From contig NC_080717.1 in the NCBI RefSeq assembly GCF_019097595.1, positions 25,148,876 to 25,212,875 of the forward strand: DNA of 64,000 nt, given 5' to 3'. Under the pieces are notes generated by a model, which worked only from the letters and a program-made list of their open reading frames with translations, ran no database searches and had not been told where the DNA came from. The position numbers and the translations under genes are program-made. This DNA is from Hemibagrus wyckioides (Eukaryota; Chordata; Actinopteri; Siluriformes; Bagridae). Positions 57,513-64,000 of the stretch are shown one piece after another; position 1 is the stretch's first letter, and every line of letters begins with the position of its first letter.

Positions 57513-57740
57513 ACTTCATGCTTCCGGTGGGTCTAATCTCCTGAATTTCCTGCTCCGGTTCTCGGTATCAGAACCCAGTACCCGATTTTTCTCCCCCCCT
57601 CTTTCTTTCTGTCCACGCTGATCGAGCGGCTGAAGAGCGGATGCGTGGCGCTTCTCTCTCCAGCACCAGCGCGCTTTGAACAGCGCCGTTGACGTCATCC
57701 CATACGAACCTCAAACCACGCCCACTGAATATGGAAGGCT
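57513..57740 (-). promoter_or_regulatory. Candidate distal promoter and non-coding first exon (possibly of smpd3)
   Basis: This is a CpG-containing island in otherwise AT-rich DNA. In minus-strand order it shows GGGCGTGG (GC/KLF-like box), the palindrome TGACGTCA at 57697-57690 (perfect CRE), a CpG-rich stretch, ACCGGAAGC (ETS-like) at about 57530, then a consensus donor GTGAGTAT with the exon ending at 57513. It lies about 22 kb upstream of the first strong smpd3 acceptor on the same strand. Assigning it to smpd3 is an inference; it could belong to another gene or an ncRNA. Confidence 0.45.
57690..57697. promoter_or_regulatory. Perfect CRE palindrome TGACGTCA
   Basis: This is an exact 8-bp cAMP-response element consensus inside the GC-rich block with the donor site. 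CREB/ATF sites of this form usually lie within about 200 bp of transcription starts, which fits the position. Confidence 0.5.
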
Positions 57741-58087
57741 ACGAGGGTCAAAAGATTATAATTCTCCGTTTTTAAATCAACCAGATTGTTCATTGTTTTC
57801 AGCAGGGGCGGGCCCCGGGGAATTAGAGGGCCCCGACCAATACCAAGAAGCACACCATATATTATAATGTCTGTCTATAACCATTACGATTTTAACGTTA
57901 TTATTACATCTTTTCAAATGTGGGGCCCCCCCATGATTCATGAATAGTGGAACGTTCCTATCGTACTGCACGTGTGAGATTCCCATACATGGAATCGCTT
58001 AGGGCCCCCAAATCACTAAGTCTGCCCCTGGTTTTCAGATAAACAGGATATATGCTGTAAGGAATAATTCAACATTGAAGACATTGC

Positions 58088-58120
<33 letters not shown>

Positions 58121-58289
58121 ATAGAATATAACTTATTCATTTGTATTCATATGGTCTTCATTGTTTCATCTAACCCAATCAGGAGCTGCACCTAATTCCA
58201 GCCATTTAATTAGTTCAGCTTGGCCTTCATTCGACTATCTGGGAAGCCTCCTCTTAGTGGTCGTTAAATTATTTGGTTGTTTATTTGCA

Positions 58290-58500
58290 AATAAATATTC
58301 TAGTTATTCCTTTATTCTGCTTTATTGCGGATTCAGAGCCAATTCTGGGAACATTGGTCATGGGACGAGAAAATTCACCTTGGATGGGACATCAGTCAAA
58401 TGCAATGTTTTTGTGAGATGGAAAGAATCCAGAGAACCCGGAGGAAACCAATGTGATCATGGGGAGAAGATGAGCAGAAACTCCACACAGACAGTACAGT
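58290..58500 (+). repeat. Common vertebrate-type repeat fragment
   Basis: The segment with GGGACGAGAAAATTCACCTTG, AGAGAACCCGGAGGAAACCA and GAAACTCCACACAGACAGTA resembles a widespread fish repeat ending in an AACTCCACACAGA tail. Family assignment is from memory of the pattern, not a search. Confidence 0.5.
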
Positions 58501-59745
58501 AACTTAACCTCTGTGCCAATCATAACAACAACAACAACAACAACAACAACAAATGTATAGAAAATAAAATGTAGAATATAGAGTATAATTTGTATATTTT
58601 TATTTTGACCTATTAGCAGGTTATAGTTATTTTATTATTATATTTATTATTTTTATTTATTAATCATTGTTTAGAAATGCATTAATTAAATTATTTAATA
58701 CTTTGAGCAAAAAAATATTTAAAATAAAAATATATATATTACACAAATTTTTTGTTGCTGAATAATGTCTCTGATGCAGTACAGTTTTTAATGATTCAAA
58801 AAGCTAATCAACAAAATCCATAACACAGCAAAAAAATAAGATAATAAACAATGTAGGTGGTTAATGGTTAAGTAAAATTATTTAACACACTCCAGAAAAA
58901 AAGGGAACAGAAACGAAAGGAAGTTTGGACATCTAGATATCTTACATGCAAATCCACAATCAACAGGAATAAAGACATTTGCATGGCTATGAAGATTTCC
59001 TGTTGATCTTCCTCTCTGTTCTACATGGATAGATGTGGTGGACAATGGAAGGGGGGGTTTGTTGGGTCTAAATGACAGTGGTGGTGGGAAATTGCTATGT
59101 TTAAATCCTTATTTTTAGCTCAAGTGATAACACTTAGTCAGTGTGGCTATTATGGTTTCTAGCAAATGTCCTTAAATTGCTTTGGGGAATGGGCTAAAAG
59201 CCATTTCACCCAGAGAAAAAAAGGCTGAAATTGATTCTAAAAGGCTTGAAAACTTTCACTATACAGTAAACAAAAACAAAAAAACCCCAACCCCAAACCC
59301 TAGAGCAAATACTCACATAGCAAACAGTTTTTATAGCGTTTGAGTTTCTCTTTCTAAAGCTAATTGATGATAGACATCTGTGTAGCGTATGAATTTTAGA
59401 AGTAATATCATAAATCTGACTTTTTTTTTTATCTTAATGGAAATATTCTATTAAGATTCCCAGTTGACAATAAATGGCATCAAATCAGGCAAATGCGATG
59501 CTGCTAGCTTTGGAAGAACACAGTGAAATATAAAAAAAAATAATGAAATCACGCATCAGATAATTGAAAAGACAATTTACAGACGTCTCATCCACCGCAT
59601 TGTCTTCAGCCATCTTAAAAAAAAATTCTCGTTCAGCGTCAACATCTGGTAGCCCCGCCCCTTTTCCAGCTACATAAGAAAAGTGCGACGGTTGAGTGTC
59701 CAAACATTTTTGTTTTTTTACGGTTGAATAAGTACATCATTTATG

Positions 59746-59784
59746 TGGTTTGAAATGACAATAAAGCTTCTTGAATCTTGAATC
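59746..59784 (+). mobile_element. LINE 3' tail fragment
   Basis: Short plus-strand match (TGAAATGACAATAAAGCTTC then TTGAATCTTGAAT) to the tail of the element at 18169-18470. Only the extreme 3' end is present. Confidence 0.7.
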
Positions 59785-60327
59785 ATCCAGGTACTTGAAG
59801 TGTGAACACGCTATTCACACTATTTATGATACAAAATGGCATAGTATAGTGCCAGTGTGTGCGATTTGGGACAAACCTTATATGTGTTTAGCAGAAAACG
59901 TGATTTTCATTGTTAAAGCATGAGTCCTAATCATTTCTGACAGCGTTTTAGTATACTCAGAGGCTGAGGGGAATACAAATCAAAGATTTAGTCATGAAGA
60001 TGTGTGCGTTTTGTTCTCTTTGGCTTTCCATAGTGAGGTAACTAGCGGGGCACAAACTCATTTGATCAAAACCCCACCCAAGCGTTTTACAACCTCGGAT
60101 TTTGGACCACTACTACTATCTTTCTCTACGCCCTGGATAGAATATAAATCTCATACTAAATAAATGTGCTCTTAATCTACTGAAATGACTGACAGAAACA
60201 TTGCATCCTTGTTTCCACAGAGAGCAGCAGCGCGCGCTAGCAAGGCGCACGTGAGGAGCTCGAATTAGCACTGCGCGTGATGCGATGTGTAACCGACACG
60301 CACGTTTCCATGGTTACAAGAGCATAC

Positions 60328-60330
<3 letters not shown>

Positions 60331-60394
<64 letters not shown>
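60331..60394. repeat. (AT)n microsatellite
   Basis: Perfect AT alternation of about 62 bp next to a GC-rich 80-bp patch. Confidence 0.95.
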
Positions 60395-60400
<6 letters not shown>

Positions 60401-60594
60401 CATTGTTTAAAAGCTTATAATGAAGCTATTAATTAAACTAAGACCTGGTATATATTGACTGATTTTAGGTTTTTAACATATTACTGCGACAAAACTTGCC
60501 AACTCTTACAACAATTTATTTATTAATAAACACCTCATCTTTTTATCCATTTATGATTGAACTTTCAAAAACCTAGTTATTTACTGTTCATCCT

Positions 60595-60790
60595 TACATT
60601 ACAGCAGCTATAAACAGTGTTTTCCTCACCTGCTCCCATAGTGCTGTTACAAAGTGCTAAAACTGGAGACTCCTTCCATAAATGCTGGATTAATTCTCCT
60701 CATCGTAAGCTGTTGCTATAGAAATGGTAACAAGTGCATTAATATAAACCTGTGATTTTTAGTTAGAGCCGCTGTTCTAGAAAACAAATC
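60595..60790 (+). repeat. Dispersed repeat family B copy
   Basis: ATTACAGCAGCTATAAACAG, core AACTGGAGACTCCTTCCATA near 60660, GTTGCTATAGAAATGGTAAC at about 60711 and GCATTAATATAAACCTGTGA near 60735. Confidence 0.7.
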
Positions 60791-61450
60791 TTTTCACCGC
60801 TGTGGGATCTCTAGGTCACTATGCCTACCTAGTTAGTTTCCATTTTTTCCTCTCGTTTTAGGATTGTATGTAGCTGAAATTGACGACTCAGGGTGGAGGT
60901 CAGAGCCGTAAGTCTGCACAGTGATGTTCCTGCCGAGCATAACGAGCAGTTTTGGTCATTTTTACCACCCAGGCTCTCAGGGGTAACTTTGTTGAGCTCC
61001 TACACACAAAGGATGCACCACTTCGATTATACACTTATCCTTCTTCCTCCTGCTCCTCCACCTTAACTGCTAATTCAACATAGCCTTAAGTTATTATAAT
61101 TTAACATTTACACCTAACTCCTAGCATATGGTGTACGTAAACCAGAGTAAAAGAAGCGTGTTCAGTGACTGTAAATGAATTGTGCTTTTATTTTGTTTTA
61201 TTTTAGTTTCATGCTCCGATCACTGGACGCCCTGAAGTAGGTTATTTGTAACAGCATAAATAAACAGAAGGGATCATAATCTGGTATGAAAATCTGGGCT
61301 ATTTTTCTATCAGACAGCTGAGAAACCTCTCTCCTCAGCTGGGACTTAACAAATTACTTGAAAAATAATTGACTATTCAACATGAATGTAATGGAAATGT
61401 CATTTGGTACATCAACGGTCATCAACCGGTCATTTGGAATGTCAACAGGA

Positions 61451-61520
61451 TGGTGGTAGCTCAAGTGGTTAATGGCTCTAGGTTGTTGACCAGAAGATCG
61501 GGGTACAAGCCCCAGCATCA
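61451..61520 (+). mobile_element. SINE head fragment
   Basis: TGGTAGCTCAAGTGGTTAAT (A-box region) through GGGTACAAGCCCCAGC (B-box region) matches the SINE head. It breaks off into ATTTATTT repeats, so only the tRNA-like head remains. It is not a tRNA gene: no cloverleaf 3' half follows. Confidence 0.7.
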
Positions 61521-62225
61521 CATTTATTTACCTTATTTATTTCTTTATTTATTATTTTAATAATAAGGGGGGAGGGTGGGAGGATGCAGGCATCAAATCA
61601 TCATGTACTTAAAACTGCATATCTTTGACTCACTTTCCAGTATCTTATAGAGACACCAGTTTAAAGAGTTAGGCTTTAAAACTCACTTAATGGATCATTA
61701 ATGAATTATTAACAACTCTAGTCCTGAGTCCATTAAGACGAACGGTTCTTATGTCATCAGTGATCAGAAGACAATGTAAATTCTTACTCTGACATTCCAT
61801 ATTATTCAAGAATACTATTTCTTTCTGTGTGCTGGTACAATTTGATCTAAGACACTTATAGAGGCTGCCTAAGAAATGTCACCACATCAACAAGATGTGT
61901 TTAAAATCTGTTTAGTATAAATCTTAGGTTCATGTTACAACTGGATCTACAATCTGAGCCGCACTTTTATACGAAAGCAATGCACCTTTCCCGACCGGTC
62001 AGATTTGACCATTCAACCTTGCTGAGAATTCAGCTGTTCTGACATTAAACCTAAAACGTATTTGGGAACAGTGTATATAGATGTGTCATGAAGAAGAAAA
62101 GGAAACATCAGCTCTATAGTAGCCTAATCAGTAGCACTTAGGCTAAATAGTGATTAGTTAAGCAGTGTGTCATTCTGCTCTGCTCAGTGTGTTCTGGGTA
62201 ATAAATTTCCATTTGGGATGAATAA

Positions 62226-62366
<141 letters not shown>

Positions 62367-64000
62367 TTAATATGGCCAGTCCATTGGACACACTGAATAG
62401 CAGTCTAAGCCTTTCAAAACGGGCAGTAGCATAATATTTGGGACGGACCATCTCCTGATATTGACTCAGTTATGATTGACACTGAGCCAAATTAATTACA
62501 GTTAATAAAAACACACTTCATGGACTTGTGTAACTGATGACTGAAGGTAACTGGCATGAGAAATTCAATCTGGCAAAATGGAGTCCATACAGGACCGCAG
62601 ATTGTTTCCCACAGTCTTAAGTTTCAGAAGTAATCGATATATTTGTCTGTCTGACTAACTGGAGAGCGCTCGGAGCACAGCTAGCAAAATGTCTCCTGGG
62701 ATTTAGTGTTTGCCACTTCTGAAAGAAAGATTGCTGAGGTGGGAGCTCAGATTGGAAATTCACAACAACAGATGCCTCCCCGCATTGCGCAAACATATCT
62801 AGGCGTGTTCTGTGTGTGCGTTTGTGTGTGTGTGTGCATTCTTTCATACTCATATTCCTGTGTGGTGAAATAGGCCTGCTGCTATTTTAGTTTAAGGTTC
62901 TATGTAATCTAGAACTCTGACCTGTGATTACAGACATTAAGAAGTAAATTAGAAGTGCTGATATATGTTTGAAGTGTGTGTGTGTGTGTGTTCTGAAGCT
63001 GGTTCATGCTTGTGTTCTGTCATAGACCAGTTTGAATGTAAATCACCACTGTGTTTGAGTTTACACGGAAAAAATTACAATGAAAAAACACTTTTGCATG
63101 TACTTTTCTTTAGTTTTTCTCAGCTGAATAAATGTCGTACCATTTTATTTACAGTTCAGAAAAACACCCAGAATATGTATCTTGAACTAAATTTGGCCCA
63201 AGGTTTTATATCTTCAAAATACTACTACAGTACGACCATGGCTGTGGTATTTTTCTTAATTTATGTTGGATCACATCACCGATTGTGTTTGTTTGTTCTT
63301 TCCCAGTATGTGGATTAGGACTGACCCTGATTGATGGTTGCATGTACGTTCAGCTGATGCACTTGATTGCAGATAGTTCTCAAGCACGCAGGAGTGTTTT
63401 TTGAAAAGGCCACTTCTTTTTTTTTTTTTGCACTCTCAGCTAGAGATCGAGCAGCGATACTTTCGTTCAAGCAGAAAATAGAATGCGTAATAGTGGTGTG
63501 TATCCCTGTATCTTCAAGTGAGAAACGATGGATGAAAGATCACTTCAAAGCAGCTGTGCCTGAGAAGCATGATGTATGAGAGAAACACTCATTTGTTTAT
63601 GCATTTTTATAGAAGCACAGCAAACAATATGTGAGCTTTCGGGCTAAAAAATGTATCTGTCTGTCTGCCTGTCTCTCTCTCTCCTTTGGTATGAGGAGTA
63701 CAGGAGCCGAGCATAACAAAAGCAGAGAGGGTGAGACGCTGAGCCCAGAGCTTCAGACTTAGACATTCAGTTCTCTAAAGTCTTCAGTAAGTGTGACTCA
63801 GACTCAGACCGTGAGCTCAGGGTTCAGATGAAAATTACATCATTACATCACTTCTCGTGGTCCATTACAATTCTGTTGTTTTGTTGCTGCCCCCTTGCAG
63901 GGCCTAATTGACTTTTTAATAAATGATATTCAGGCTGCTCTGACTCTCGGTCAGTTCAGACTCCTGTAATTTCTCTAGTCCTCCACTGTAGTAAATACCA

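Noticed and set aside
59278..59303. Telomere-like CCCCAACCCCAAACCCTA
   Set aside because: Too short and irregular, with no further CCCTAA units around it.
61451..61520. Possible tRNA gene (A- and B-box-like motifs)
   Set aside because: The sequence matches the SINE head at 15941 and lacks a tRNA 3' half and acceptor stem.

Overview
The window looks like teleost fish nuclear DNA, probably from a catfish or close relative; that finer placement is an inference from repeat style only. It is AT-rich and carries very many dinucleotide and tetranucleotide microsatellites, decayed Tc1-like transposons, tRNA-derived SINE fragments and non-LTR retroelement tails. It holds vertebrate-type spliced coding exons with GT-AG borders. 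I recognise one protein-coding gene with confidence.

That gene is smpd3 (neutral sphingomyelinase 2), on the minus strand. Seven coding exons can be joined in frame: 33755-35164, 24621-24696, 22401-22562, 21498-21587, 18941-19004, 17538-17700 and 15077-15178. Together they give 2067 nt, 688 residues plus a stop. Every junction has GT/AG sites and compatible phase, and the protein aligns end to end with the vertebrate family: two N-terminal hydrophobic segments, a variable linker, then the DNase I-like catalytic domain. A likely polyadenylation site lies near 14370. A strong acceptor at 35535 suggests the 5' UTR runs into the first coding exon. A GC-rich block with a CRE palindrome and a donor at 57513-57700 is a candidate distal promoter and non-coding first exon, which would make the gene about 43 kb long.

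Layout: 1-14360 is downstream intergenic DNA, dense in decayed repeats and local duplications. 14365-35535 is the smpd3 body. 35536-57512 is the putative first intron or upstream region, and holds the largest tandem repeats: CATC/ATCT arrays, a 17-bp minisatellite in two blocks, GA-rich polypurine tracts, and a GGAT array with a higher-order repeat. 57700-64000 is upstream DNA with no gene that I can support. Most open frames longer than 60 codons elsewhere are low-complexity translations.

The observations most worth a second look are: (1) a six-copy Cys-Pro-x-His repeat in the smpd3 linker, absent from the human protein as I know it; (2) the 64-nt coding exon 5, flanked in the transcript by a (UG)n tract touching the acceptor and a complementary (CA)n tract just after the donor, an arrangement that could loop out a frame-shifting exon; (3) a dispersed repeat family whose copies carry RFX X-box-like motifs, alongside exact X-box matches inside smpd3; (4) the distal CRE-containing promoter candidate; (5) nested and complementary deletion derivatives of one Tc1-like family.
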